Shown piece by piece: positions 54,307 through 63,670 of a stretch of 64,000 nt of DNA. This stretch comes from Bin80 sp965220365. Its GTDB lineage: Bacteria > Bacteroidota > Rhodothermia > Rhodothermales > Bin80. The position numbers and the translations under genes were made by a program. Numbering within the stretch: position 1 is the first letter of the stretch; each line of letters begins with the position of its first letter. The DNA lies in assembly GCA_965220365.1 (NCBI GenBank), contig OZ244823.1, positions 2,542,001 through 2,606,000 on the forward strand. Direction: 5' to 3'. The notes under the pieces were generated by a model, which had not been told where the DNA came from, searched no databases, and was given only the letters and a program-made list of their open reading frames with translations.

Positions 54307-57072
54307 GTGCGCACTCTGATTTGTTGCGTAGCCGTTCTGTCCGCCGCATCGCTCGGAAATAACACAGTCTCGGTTGCGCAGTCTCAACTACCCCTTCTTG
54401 ATGCAGTCAGGCACTTCCAATCCGTTTGGGGTGTTGACTTTTCCTACGCATCTAATACTTTGCAGAACCGGTACACTTCATGGTCTGCTCCCATTGCAGC
54501 CGATGCCGAATCTGATATAGAGTATTTGCTAGAGGGAACTGGTGTCTCTTTTTTTCGCCAGCCCAGCGGCACGTTTTTTCTCCAACCTAATGCAACCCAG
54601 ACGGCCACACTTACGGGGCAGGTCCGCTCAATGGAAAGCGGCGCCCCGCTACGAGGTGTACATATCGCTCTTATTGGAACCCAGGAAGGCACAACATCTA
54701 ACCTCAATGGTCAATTTACCCTATCAACTCAGCCTCGAAGATCTGCGAGCGTTCGCATCAGCCATGTAGGCTATCTAACCGAAGAACGAGAGGTCAGTCT
54801 GCTGGTTGACTCCGTCCTGACCATCAATGTCTCGTTATCCGAGTGGATCCTCGAAGAGCGCCCCCTAGAAGTAACTGCCACACCCCTCCCTGATTTTTTA
54901 TTTACGATTAGTGATCGCCCTTATGAAATGGACACCCGGGGCCCTGCCGATCTGAGGCAGATAACCGGACTGGGTACCTCTGATGTTGTGCGAAACCTTA
55001 GGGATATAGCGGGAATCTACGTTGACTTAAACACCAGCGATGTTCATATACAAGGTGGTGGGCTCGGAGAGCATCAATTCAGACTAGATGAAAGTCCTGT
55101 TTTTGAACCCATCCATTTAGGCCTGTTTGGAGTATTCAACCCGTTTGCAATTGACCAAGTCTCAGTCAGAAAAGCGGGATTTAACGTGGAGCATGGAAGC
55201 TACTTGGCCGGAATTATTAATGCGGAGCATTCGCTGAGATCTGCCCACCCCATTGAAGTACAGATAGACCCCATTTCGTTTAATGCGCGCATCACGAACT
55301 CAATGGATATCGGACCGATCAACCTATCCCTGATGGGGGCCTTTCGAAGTAGTATTTGGGATCACTGGTGGAGTAATTTGCGCAGCGAGAGCGTGAATGA
55401 CTTGCTTCGGGAATGGAATCGCCCAGACGAATTCCTGATGCGTGCTAGTATCTATCCTCTCAAAGGTGCTTTTGAGCATGGCTATAACACGCTGCTTAGC
55501 CGCCTCCAGAAAATCCCCACTCCTTCATTACCAGATATCAGTTTCAACGATATACATGCTGCGGCAAAGCTTGAATTAGACGGCCGAAGAGAAATTGGAG
55601 GCTCCCTGTACAGGGGGTACAGCGAGTTTGAAGGGCAATTATTGTCTGCAGCAAGAGATTCCACAGCTGCGCGTAGGCAGGTCTCACCGGATCGTCATGC
55701 GTGGATGAATCAGAATACGCGCCTGTATTGGAATCAGCACCTGACCGATAACTTCAGTTGGCGCATCTCCTGGCGCAAAGGAAAGTATCTTTTCTCGCAT
55801 AATTACGGAGGTCTTGATCGCCAGAACAGTGTCCATGCAGCATTCCAATTGTATCGGTACAACTCGGTTGAGACCAGTGATGAAAATGAGATTTCAAGCA
55901 ACGATCTGAGCGTTTCAATTAGCCAGGCACATGACCAAGGACTCCTGCAGGCGGGGCTGGATTTTTCATGGATTCAGCATCACTTCAGTATCCAGCACAT
56001 ATTCCCGAGGATCCTTAATCACGAACGGAACTCTCATACATCCTCGGCCTATCTACAACAGATCTGGAGTCCGCGCCCCTGGGTAGACCTGACCACTGGT
56101 CTGCGCCTTACATGGCTGCGGGCTCAGAATCGATGGCATGCGGAGCCCCGTACCGCCCTACTCCTCAAATCACCCTACAGAGACGGCTACGGCGTTTCCC
56201 TTCGACTCTCGTCCGGGATCTATTATCAGTTTCTGAAACAATTTGAGATTGCTACGGTCAGCCCCAGTACGATTGTCCCTTCAACCCGCTTCTGGATCCC
56301 CGTGGATGAAACTCTCCGTGCACCTATCTCCCACCATTACAGTATTGATCTGTCGGCACAGCTATGGACCAATTGGCAATTTGGATTTGAATACTATTAC
56401 AAAGATCAGCGCCGCCTTTACAGGATTGATTATCCCATGCTTTGGACACAAGATCAAGATTCAACGATCATTGATCAGATCGACTCGTTTGTTAGCAATA
56501 CAGATGGCTTTGTATACGGAATCTCTTTTGAGTTGCGCAGGAACGGCGAAAAGGTGAATTTTGCACTCCGTTACGAACGCAGCGAATCAAAACGAAAGTA
56601 TACATTCCAGGATGGTATACCCACCCTCTTTCCTGTACCCTGGAACGTACCCCAACAGCTCCAGACCAGAGCAATCGTGAGGCCGATCCCCACACTGGAG
56701 GGCACAATACGTTGGCAAGGTACATGGGGACGCAGGTGGGCGTTCAAGCGGGCATACTATGATCTATTAGGATCTGATATTGACTATGCTGCATCTTTTG
56801 ACGACTACTCATTTAATGACCCTACTGCAAAGGGACATATGCTGGCTCCATTCAGCCAATTCGACATAGGGCTTGCTGCAATCATTCGTGACAGGACCAA
56901 TCGTAGATTATGGATCCAGATCGACTTGCTGAATGCTTTCGACAGGCTGAATCCTGCCTATCGCTACCTGTTGGAGCAAAATGAATTCGGGACTGATAGA
57001 ACAATCCTGGCTGACCGAACCAGTCATCTAATCGGCCGCACTCTTACCGTCTCCGCTCAACTACAGTGGTAG
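54307..57072 (+). CDS. TonB-dependent outer-membrane receptor with signalling domain
   Basis: This 921-residue receptor starts at GTG 54307 with a signal peptide. A secretin/TonB short N-terminal (STN) domain follows (LPLLDAVRHFQSVWGVDFSY), then a carboxypeptidase-like beta-sandwich (GQVRSMESGAPLRGVHIALI, SNLNGQFTL, HVGYLTEEREVSL), a plug domain (RNLRDIAGIYVDLNTSDVHI) and a large barrel ending in Trp. The STN domain and the neighbouring sigma/FecR genes point to substrate-induced transcription. The substrate is unknown; no SusD partner is adjacent, so iron complexes or small organic ligands are as likely as glycans. It converges on the NfeD gene with a 4-bp gap. Confidence 0.93.
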   Translation: MRTLICCVAVLSAASLGNNTVSVAQSQLPLLDAVRHFQSVWGVDFSYASNTLQNRYTSWSAPIAADAESDIEYLLEGTGVSFFRQPSGTFFLQPNATQTATLTGQVRSMESGAPLRGVHIALIGTQEGTTSNLNGQFTLSTQPRRSASVRISHVGYLTEEREVSLLVDSVLTINVSLSEWILEERPLEVTATPLPDFLFTISDRPYEMDTRGPADLRQITGLGTSDVVRNLRDIAGIYVDLNTSDVHIQGGGLGEHQFRLDESPVFEPIHLGLFGVFNPFAIDQVSVRKAGFNVEHGSYLAGIINAEHSLRSAHPIEVQIDPISFNARITNSMDIGPINLSLMGAFRSSIWDHWWSNLRSESVNDLLREWNRPDEFLMRASIYPLKGAFEHGYNTLLSRLQKIPTPSLPDISFNDIHAAAKLELDGRREIGGSLYRGYSEFEGQLLSAARDSTAARRQVSPDRHAWMNQNTRLYWNQHLTDNFSWRISWRKGKYLFSHNYGGLDRQNSVHAAFQLYRYNSVETSDENEISSNDLSVSISQAHDQGLLQAGLDFSWIQHHFSIQHIFPRILNHERNSHTSSAYLQQIWSPRPWVDLTTGLRLTWLRAQNRWHAEPRTALLLKSPYRDGYGVSLRLSSGIYYQFLKQFEIATVSPSTIVPSTRFWIPVDETLRAPISHHYSIDLSAQLWTNWQFGFEYYYKDQRRLYRIDYPMLWTQDQDSTIIDQIDSFVSNTDGFVYGISFELRRNGEKVNFALRYERSESKRKYTFQDGIPTLFPVPWNVPQQLQTRAIVRPIPTLEGTIRWQGTWGRRWAFKRAYYDLLGSDIDYAASFDDYSFNDPTAKGHMLAPFSQFDIGLAAIIRDRTNRRLWIQIDLLNAFDRLNPAYRYLLEQNEFGTDRTILADRTSHLIGRTLTVSAQLQW

Positions 57073-57076
57073 GGTC

Positions 57077-57559
57077 CTACGCGGTATCTAAACGGGCAAA
57101 GAATCGGCGACGGTCCATTGCAACGATACGGATATTGCTCCCCACAGCAATAAATTCTCCCTCGGTAGATACCTCTACACGCTCTCCATTAATTTCTACA
57201 ATGCCCGTCGGCCTAAGTGGGGTGATAGCGACTCCTGTTTTCCCCAGATAACGGGCTCTCTCATCGCTTTTTCGACTTGCCGCATCCCCCTCCGTCTGCA
57301 GTGTAGTAGAAAGGATGAAGCGATCCCAAGCCCCTGATCTCCAGAGTATGAGAAACAGTGCAATGCCACTGCCCAAAGTCCCCAACAACGCAATGGTCCC
57401 TCCAAACAAGCCAGATTCGCTGTAGGTGTATCCGATCGCAAAAATGATCAGCAAGGCCCCCAAGACCCCGATTACATTGAATCCCGGAATCAAGTAGACT
57501 TCTACAGCAATTAGCAGAAAGCCAGCCAAAATACACACAATGGGAATAAGCGTTTCCAC
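57077..57559 (-). CDS. NfeD-like membrane protein, short form
   Basis: Three N-terminal hydrophobic segments (LIPIVCILAGFLLIAVEVYL, IGVLGALLIIFAIGYTY, GTIALLGTLGSGIALFLILW) are followed by a soluble OB-fold domain (LGKTGVAITPLRPTGIVEIN, GERVEVSTEGEFIAVGSNIRI). This is the NfeD1b/short NfeD layout. It starts two bases after the stop of the long NfeD gene, so they act together, probably in membrane quality control near SPFH proteins (no SPFH gene is in the window). Confidence 0.9.
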   Translation of the reverse strand: METLIPIVCILAGFLLIAVEVYLIPGFNVIGVLGALLIIFAIGYTYSESGLFGGTIALLGTLGSGIALFLILWRSGAWDRFILSTTLQTEGDAASRKSDERARYLGKTGVAITPLRPTGIVEINGERVEVSTEGEFIAVGSNIRIVAMDRRRFFARLDTA

Positions 57560-57561
57560 GT

Positions 57562-58947
57562 TTATGACTCGTGAGTTCTAACTTCAATTCGGGTTCCACG
57601 TACATCAACGACCTGCACCTGTGTACCACGATTAATATACTCGCCGGCAGTGATTACATCCACACGTTTATTGTCAATCAACATCACACCTGAGGGTCTG
57701 AGATCGGTCACGGTTGGTCCCACTCTACCTATATATTCGGAGTGCGTCATGGCCGTAGTATAACCTTCGCTACTCCTGAGTTCAGGTGCTAATACAAGCA
57801 CATTTGCCGTGGCGGACATAGGAAATACACGCACAGCCATGATCAATCCCACGGCCAAAATCGCCATGGTCACTGCCAGTGTATAGACACTTGGCATTAC
57901 ATCGGAGACTGGGGGAAATGAAAAACCTACATTGCCTATCAGCGCAGCAACCAATGAGAACAAGACCAGGACTAGGCCAGATATTCCCGCAATACCGAAC
58001 CCTGGGAATACAAACAATTCAACGATAATCAACCCAACACCAAGTATAAACAGCAGAATCTCCCACACCTCAACAAGTCCCAACAGATAATGGGGAGCAA
58101 AGAACAATGCGATCCCCAAAAGTGCTACGGCTCCTGGAAACCCTACTCCTGGAGTTTGCAATTCGAAATAGAGTCCGCCAAGCATCATGAGCATCAGGAT
58201 CGACTGAACCACGGGAGATCCAAGAAACCGGAGTACTTGCTCCGCTGTGGTCTCACGATGGGCTACCAAGGTGGGGCTGTCCAGACCATAGGCAGCGATC
58301 ACTGCATCGGTCGTTTCCAGAATCTGATCTGCCACCCCAAATTCCAACGCTTCCGTAGCACTGAGCGTCAGCACTTTGCCTTTCTCGGATACGCCTTCTA
58401 CTTCAAGAGATGGATCCACCATCGATTCTGCAATCTGCGGATCCCGGCCATTCGCTTCAGCGGTTGATCGCATCAAGCCGCGCATGTAGCTCTGATATTT
58501 ATCCGGTGCTTCGTCTCCACCCACTCCTTCAACTACGGTGGCTGCACCAATCGAAGCTCCCGGCACCATTACAATGTGATCAGCTGCGTAAGAAATCAGT
58601 GCGCCGGCCGAAGCTGCATTCTTGTCAATAAATGCAACCGTAGACATTTCCGCATCCAATAACGTCTTGCGAATCTTGTCCGCAGCATCCACAAGTCCCC
58701 CAAATGTGTCAATCTCAAATACCGTAAGCACTGCACCTTGGCTGGTTGCATCACGCACGGCCCGATCAATATAACGAGCCAAACCATTGTCAATCATGCC
58801 ATTGACAGGGACGACAAATACCGGTCCTTCAGGGGAATCTGAACTGAGTTCCAGCGGCTTTGGCGCACGTACCTGCGCGAGCGTAGCCGGCACGAACAAA
58901 GAAAGCATCAACAGTGTGAACAATTTATTCACTTTTCTTGGGTTCAA
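57562..58947 (-). CDS. NfeD-like protein with ClpP-type serine protease domain
   Basis: This 461-residue protein has a signal peptide and a ClpP/crotonase-fold protease domain with the nucleophile Ser in DKNAASAGALISYAAD and the motif PGASIGAATVVEG. Four or more membrane helices (VQSILMLMMLGGLYFELQTP, AVALLGIALFFAPHYLLGLV, ILLFILGVGLIIVELFVFPG and further) and an OB-fold domain at the C-terminus follow. Such proteins cleave membrane-associated partners, as known for the archaeal 1510-N/stomatin pair. It is first in a two-gene operon with the short NfeD. Confidence 0.92.
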   Translation of the reverse strand: MNPRKVNKLFTLLMLSLFVPATLAQVRAPKPLELSSDSPEGPVFVVPVNGMIDNGLARYIDRAVRDATSQGAVLTVFEIDTFGGLVDAADKIRKTLLDAEMSTVAFIDKNAASAGALISYAADHIVMVPGASIGAATVVEGVGGDEAPDKYQSYMRGLMRSTAEANGRDPQIAESMVDPSLEVEGVSEKGKVLTLSATEALEFGVADQILETTDAVIAAYGLDSPTLVAHRETTAEQVLRFLGSPVVQSILMLMMLGGLYFELQTPGVGFPGAVALLGIALFFAPHYLLGLVEVWEILLFILGVGLIIVELFVFPGFGIAGISGLVLVLFSLVAALIGNVGFSFPPVSDVMPSVYTLAVTMAILAVGLIMAVRVFPMSATANVLVLAPELRSSEGYTTAMTHSEYIGRVGPTVTDLRPSGVMLIDNKRVDVITAGEYINRGTQVQVVDVRGTRIEVRTHES

Positions 58948-59095
58948 CGTTTCCTACTTTACGCCTCACCTGATAATAAGGATTCACTGGGAGAGCGTTA
59001 CTACCATGAAGCATCAAGTTCGATTTTCCCCGTTTGCCTGCTATTTCAATGGGATTCTCCTTCAAAATTATGGCTGAACCATTGGGATTATTTCC

Positions 59096-59872
59096 CTATT
59101 TCTCAATGACCACGGGGGTTCCCTCCCGAACATATGACCACATAAAATCCATGTCTTCATCCCGAACAGCTACACATCCCTCCGTCCAATTTGATGCGAG
59201 GCCGGTACCATTACCATGGATCTCTATGAATCCACCCAGAATTGTCCCCATGGGTGGAGGCGTTCCCCTTTTTTCAGCCAGCATGATGGCTTCATAGTCT
59301 TTCTGACTGATCAAACCATCCCGCTTGCCTCGCTCGGCATCTTCCGCGTTGGGATAATTCAGCAGAAAAGCCCGATAAAATTTGCTGTACGGGTTCTTCC
59401 TAACGACATAGAAGACCCCCTCTGGGGTCCGCCAATGATCAGGTTCCTCTTTCGAGCCACGAATATTTTTGTCCGAGTACGCGTTGTAGCCAAAATCTGC
59501 CCTGAACTCCGATAATACCCGCATACCCTGGTGGAGTGTGACCTGCTTACGCCGCTTCGAAACGAGAATCCAGATGTTGGAGATCTCATTCGCATTCACG
59601 TATCCCAAAGCACCATCCATTGTGCGCACCTGCTTCACCGATCCTTCCGACGAAACGACTGCGACGGGCTCTCTGAAACGAAGTCGCAAATAAGGCTTTG
59701 TCTGCTCAATATCCCGGTACAAACTGACAGTTTGACCAGTCACATAATACAGATCTGAGGCTTCCCTTTCCAGGGACTGTGACACATACGAATCAACAGA
59801 AACGAGATTGAATGCGATTGCTGCACAAATCGCCAGTTGTATCATTGCAGATTTGCCAAATAACGAATGCAT
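59096..59872 (-). CDS. L,D-transpeptidase family protein (YkuD domain)
   Basis: This exported protein (signal peptide SAMIQLAICAAIAFNLV) is 258 residues long. An N-terminal SH3-like part (VYVTGQTVSLYRDIEQ-like region) leads into a YkuD catalytic domain beginning IWILVSKRRKQVTLHQ. The catalytic HG and Cys are in GGFIEIHGNGTG and NWTEGCVAVRDEDMDFMW. The family forms 3-3 cross-links in peptidoglycan or anchors proteins to it; an endopeptidase role like that of YafK-type members is also possible because the insertion before the HG resembles that group. It is last in a minus-strand run with fabI. Confidence 0.85.
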   Translation of the reverse strand: MHSLFGKSAMIQLAICAAIAFNLVSVDSYVSQSLEREASDLYYVTGQTVSLYRDIEQTKPYLRLRFREPVAVVSSEGSVKQVRTMDGALGYVNANEISNIWILVSKRRKQVTLHQGMRVLSEFRADFGYNAYSDKNIRGSKEEPDHWRTPEGVFYVVRKNPYSKFYRAFLLNYPNAEDAERGKRDGLISQKDYEAIMLAEKRGTPPPMGTILGGFIEIHGNGTGLASNWTEGCVAVRDEDMDFMWSYVREGTPVVIEK

Positions 59873-59885
59873 CGTACAGGCTTGG

Positions 59886-60716
59886 TCACGACTGCTCAGG
59901 GTTCAGCATCCGCATCATCGGCTCAACCATTGCATTTGTAATCCCGATACTGCTGAATCCGCCATCATGGTACAAAGTCTGCATGGTAACCATACGTGTC
60001 AGGTCGCTCAAAAGCGTGACGGCGTAGTCTCCACAACTGTCTGCATCTGCATTCCCCAGAGGTGACATGTTCTTCCCGAATTCAAACATAGCATCGAATC
60101 CAGATATACCCTGCCCCGCTGTAGTCTGGGTAGGACTCTGTGAAATCGCATTGATGCGAATCTTGTGCTCGCCAAGCCGCGCCCCCCAAGTCCGCACAAT
60201 ACTTTCAAGTAATGCCTTCGCGTCTCCCATCTCTGAGTAATGGGAGAATGAGCGCTGTGCTCCGATATAGGAAATGGTTAAGATTGAACCTCCCTCTTTT
60301 AGGGATTCACTCTCCATTGCGTGGTGCACAATCCGATGCAAACTAACCGCAGAGACATCCAGCGTCTTGGCATACCAGTCATAATTTAATTTCTCGTACG
60401 GGCGGCGTTTACGGACATTGACTCCCATACCAATTGCATGGACGATAAAATCTATCTGTCCATAATGCTCTTTGAGTTCGTCAAAGAGCGAGGACAAATC
60501 AGCGTCCTTGGTTGCATCCGCCCAAATTACGGGGCTGTTGACCGATTCAGCTAGACCCTCCAGCGTCCCCAATCGTTTTGCAACTGGAGCATTCGAAAGT
60601 GCGAATTGTGCTCCTTCCCGATGAGCTGCTTTGGCGATTGCCCAAGCAATACTACTTTCATTCAGAGCTCCAAAGATGGCTCCTTTTTTGCCTTGTAACA
60701 GTCCCGAGCGTTCCAT
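59886..60716 (-). CDS. fabI: Enoyl-[acyl-carrier-protein] reductase, FabI type
   Basis: This catalyses the last reduction of each fatty acid elongation round. The 276-residue SDR-like protein has the FabI start GKKGAIFGALNESSIAWAIA, the catalytic Tyr160 and Lys167 with the FabI spacing (HYSEMGDAKALLE), and RINAISQSPTQTTAGQGISG before the substrate loop. Met164 occupies the neighbourhood targeted by triclosan-type inhibitors in this family. The gene lies 13 bp upstream of the L,D-transpeptidase gene. Confidence 0.95.
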   Translation of the reverse strand: MERSGLLQGKKGAIFGALNESSIAWAIAKAAHREGAQFALSNAPVAKRLGTLEGLAESVNSPVIWADATKDADLSSLFDELKEHYGQIDFIVHAIGMGVNVRKRRPYEKLNYDWYAKTLDVSAVSLHRIVHHAMESESLKEGGSILTISYIGAQRSFSHYSEMGDAKALLESIVRTWGARLGEHKIRINAISQSPTQTTAGQGISGFDAMFEFGKNMSPLGNADADSCGDYAVTLLSDLTRMVTMQTLYHDGGFSSIGITNAMVEPMMRMLNPEQS

Positions 60717-61192
60717 TTTCTATCAAATAATCTATCACTTCAAAGTACGGTGCTTCATCAACCTCCTTTTTGAACCTCAACCTTTATGATTAGAGGCAGC
60801 TTTGGAGATCGCGATTTTAAGTCTGAACCACCAACAAGGTTCACAGTCTGATTATTGTGAAGTTACTCAATTCTCCTGTATTGGATTCGTCCATAACGAA
60901 TCCAGCGGACCCTCGAGCCTCGTCAATATCGTTCGTACGAACTCTCCTGCATATTGTAAGGATGATGCCAACTGTCTGAGACATTCTGATGAACTGGAGC
61001 GAGTGACGCAAAGCATCAAAAAACCTCTGATAACGTTTATTCCGTATGCTGTGGTAATGTACAGCGGTATAACAAAGTACCGTGGGATGCACCCCTGAGA
61101 ATCAGCGGGAGGAACAAAATTAATGGCATATTGCAATTCATCAGAAAATATCTCCGAGACGAATAATCTCTCATGAATCTGACCTTCTGTTT
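60717..61192. other. Intergenic region of 476 bp without a supported gene
   Basis: This lies between the divergent fabI and lipoprotein genes. Open frames on both strands up to about 100 codons occur, but none has a protein-like composition, a ribosome-binding site or a family I know. I see no RNA gene. Promoters for both flanking genes must lie here. Confidence 0.6.
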
Positions 61193-61195
61193 TTG

Positions 61196-61933
61196 ATGCC
61201 TCGCATTCCGAATCAAATGCGGTTCATCTTCGGGCTGGCAACAATTGTTTGCCTTCCCTTTTGCATGTCCTGTTCCACTCCCCTTCCACCACCAAGTGAA
61301 ACAGAACAAGAAGTTGCCGATGCCGCTTTGGAAATCTTGTCCCAAAGCCAAACGGATGAAATTCTAAATGCGTTTGACGAGATAGCCACGTGGTCTTATA
61401 CCCGGCACGATCGCACAGAAAACAGGACTGCACGCGAATATGAGTCTTTTACTCATCTAGTGAAGGTTAATACATCTGGCTCCGTAACTGTAATCATGGG
61501 GTCGGATTCTGTCGCAGCCCTGGATCTGTCCGGTCTGGCTGAAGCCATGATGCCCGATGATGTTCCCTATCTGATGGAACGGTTCAAGGATGAATTTTCT
61601 TACCAGATCCGGGAAGACACCACTTATTGGACACGTCCTGCATACGAGATCACAGTCCAAGCCAGACCGGGCAGTGCACAGGAAGGGGTGACAGCCTCCT
61701 ATATGTATGATGCCGTTTCCAATAAATTAATCTCTGCGAATCTTCATAATTTCAGTAGCACAATTTTATTTGGAGAATCCTCCCGTTACCAACTCCAACT
61801 TCGTCCTATAGGCACAGTATGGGTCCCTCATCGCTTGAGTGCACACGTTACATTGACACTTCCCTTTGGACAAGAGCAAATATTCGCTCGTAATGTCACA
61901 TTCTACAACTACACTGCTCGGTCAACAAATTAG
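61196..61933 (+). CDS. Lipoprotein of unknown function (about 245 aa)
   Basis: The signal (FIFGLATIVCLPFCMSCSTP) ends in a lipobox-like MSC. The start may be ATG 61196 or ATG 61217, the latter giving the tighter signal peptide. The mature part looks like a LolA/LppX-type lipid-binding beta-sheet protein (ATWSYTRHDRTENRTAREYE, SYMYDAVSNKLISANLHNF), but this is a resemblance only. It overlaps birA by about 40 bp. Confidence 0.7.
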   Translation: MPRIPNQMRFIFGLATIVCLPFCMSCSTPLPPPSETEQEVADAALEILSQSQTDEILNAFDEIATWSYTRHDRTENRTAREYESFTHLVKVNTSGSVTVIMGSDSVAALDLSGLAEAMMPDDVPYLMERFKDEFSYQIREDTTYWTRPAYEITVQARPGSAQEGVTASYMYDAVSNKLISANLHNFSSTILFGESSRYQLQLRPIGTVWVPHRLSAHVTLTLPFGQEQIFARNVTFYNYTARSTN

Positions 61934-62690
61934 TTCATTGCTGAACACGAAGGCTCTGGGCCGCCCGTTGTATTACATGGATGAAGTAACGTCGACAAAT
62001 TCTTTAGCTTTGGATGCAGCGAAACGGGGAGCTACGCATGGAACCGTATTTGCGGCGGATTATCAAACATCTGGGCGCGGCCGGCAGGGCCGCACTTGGA
62101 ATGCAGATGCAGGACTGAACCTCACTTTCAGCATAATCCTGGATCTTCCAATTTCTGGCAAGCAAATCGGGCTCTTGCCTTTGACTGCCTGTCTGGGGGT
62201 AGCTGATGCTATCGAAGATGTGATTGCACTCCATAGACCGCAACTGAAATGGCCGAACGATATTCTACTAAATGGACAAAAAGTCTGTGGGATGCTTTCG
62301 CAGACCGTTGGTTCAGCTATGACTCCGATCATACTTGGAATCGGTATTAACGTAAATCAGACCGTGTTTCCCGAGGAATTAGATAAGTTTGCAACCTCTC
62401 TGCTACTCTCTACCGGGCAGCCGATTGACCGGGCAGTTTTGATGGCATCGGTCTTATTGAACTTGGAGAAAAACCTAGAATTAATGATAACAGCCCCCTC
62501 TGCCATCCGAAAGAATTACACAGATGACCTAGTCTGGATCGGCCAAAGTTGCCGGGTTTTCGGGATGGATGAAGAGATCATCGGCACGCCCATCGGCATT
62601 GAGGATTCTGGAGCATTAATTTTAGAAACCAGTACTGGAACCCGTACAATCTATGCAGGAAATATCTCGCTCCGTATGGTTGACGATTGA
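61893..62690 (+). CDS. birA: Biotin-[acetyl-CoA-carboxylase] ligase
   Basis: This activates biotin with ATP and attaches it to the biotin carboxyl carrier protein. It is the short form without DNA-binding domain (265 residues from ATG 61893). The core motifs are YYMDEVTSTNSLALDAAKRG, FAADYQTSGRGRQGRTWNAD (biotinyl-AMP loop), LKWPNDILLNGQKVCGML and ILGIGINVNQ; an SH3-like tail follows. Having no HTH, it should not act as a repressor. It overlaps coaX by 38 bp, so the two vitamin-cofactor genes are coupled. Confidence 0.95.
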   Translation: MSHSTTTLLGQQISSLLNTKALGRPLYYMDEVTSTNSLALDAAKRGATHGTVFAADYQTSGRGRQGRTWNADAGLNLTFSIILDLPISGKQIGLLPLTACLGVADAIEDVIALHRPQLKWPNDILLNGQKVCGMLSQTVGSAMTPIILGIGINVNQTVFPEELDKFATSLLLSTGQPIDRAVLMASVLLNLEKNLELMITAPSAIRKNYTDDLVWIGQSCRVFGMDEEIIGTPIGIEDSGALILETSTGTRTIYAGNISLRMVDD

Positions 62691-63414
62691 TATTGGCAAT
62701 AGCGCCATTAAAACTGGCCTGTTTGCTGAAGATCAGACCCTGGCAACAGCAACTGAATCTTCCATAGAGGAAGCTCTGGCACGCATTGCTACATGGAATA
62801 CGCAAACCCCACCCTGCCGAATTGGGTTATGTAGTGTCGTTCCTCAACAGTCCGAGGTTCTTGTCTCCAGAATCACCGAACTCACAGATGCGCCAATATT
62901 TGAGGTTAATAGTCGTGCCGTTTTCCCAATCCGACTCAACTATACCCCTGCTGAAAATTTAGGCCCTGACAGATTAGCTGCAGCATGTGCGGCCTGGTAT
63001 CCGGGAGGTACTTCTCAGATCATTATTGATGCCGGAACTGCAATTACGGTTGATGTCGTACGGGCAGATGGATCTTTCTTGGGTGGAGTGATCATGCCCA
63101 GCCCCACACTCTCTAATCGCGCTTTAGCCGATTACACCGCGAAATTGCCCAATGTACCCCTGACTCCTCCAGAAGGAGCGTTTGGGACATCTACCGTTGA
63201 AGCATTGCAGCATGGACTCATCTATGGGATGATTGATGGGGTCTTGGGCACAATTGCCCGTATTGAACAATTTCTTGACTCTTCATCGGTCATTAGCCTG
63301 ACAGGTGGCTGGTACCAAGTATTAGCCGAGCACATCCCAAGGGCAAAAATCAATCAGAATCTCGTTCTTCACGGCATCAGATTGCTGATGCAGCTCAATC
63401 CGCCGCCGGGGTAA
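62653..63414 (+). CDS. coaX: Type III pantothenate kinase
   Basis: This performs the first step of coenzyme A synthesis with an ASKHA-fold, potassium-dependent kinase. The motifs are LTIDIGNSAIKTGLF (phosphate-1), YTPAENLGPDRLAAACAAWY (the ExxGxDR signature with the pantothenate-site Arg) and IIIDAGTAITVDVVRADGSF with GGVIMPSPTL. At 253 residues it is complete. It overlaps birA and converges on the YbaK-type remnant. Confidence 0.95.
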   Translation: MQEISRSVWLTIDIGNSAIKTGLFAEDQTLATATESSIEEALARIATWNTQTPPCRIGLCSVVPQQSEVLVSRITELTDAPIFEVNSRAVFPIRLNYTPAENLGPDRLAAACAAWYPGGTSQIIIDAGTAITVDVVRADGSFLGGVIMPSPTLSNRALADYTAKLPNVPLTPPEGAFGTSTVEALQHGLIYGMIDGVLGTIARIEQFLDSSSVISLTGGWYQVLAEHIPRAKINQNLVLHGIRLLMQLNPPPG

Positions 63415-63670
63415 CACGGATTACTTTGCCCAACGTAGCCAGAAAAGAATGCTCACAGGCAAATACCGCATAGGGGGCCCCCGCCGCTGCCCAGACCTGT
63501 TCATAGTTCAGCAGATCCTTATCCACAAAAACAGGAATGGGCTTGGGATGGCCAACCGGTGCGACACCACCTATGGCATAGCCCGTGTGTTGTTGTACAA
63601 AATCTGCACGGGCACGCTGGATGGGGTTGCCGATAAGGCTCTCAAGAACATGCCCGTTGAGTGGTGCTTA
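63402..63670 (-). pseudogene. C-terminal fragment of a YbaK/ProX-type aminoacyl-tRNA deacylase
   Basis: On the minus strand a frame of about 85 codons reads LIGNPIQRARADFVQQHTGY, then AIGGVAPVGHPKPIPVFVDK and YAVFACEHSFLATLGKVI, which is the C-terminal half of a YbaK-type editing domain. A stop precedes it and the N-terminal half cannot be recognised in any frame upstream to 63840. It ends convergently with coaX, overlapping its stop region by a few bases. Either a decayed gene or one damaged by indels. Confidence 0.6.
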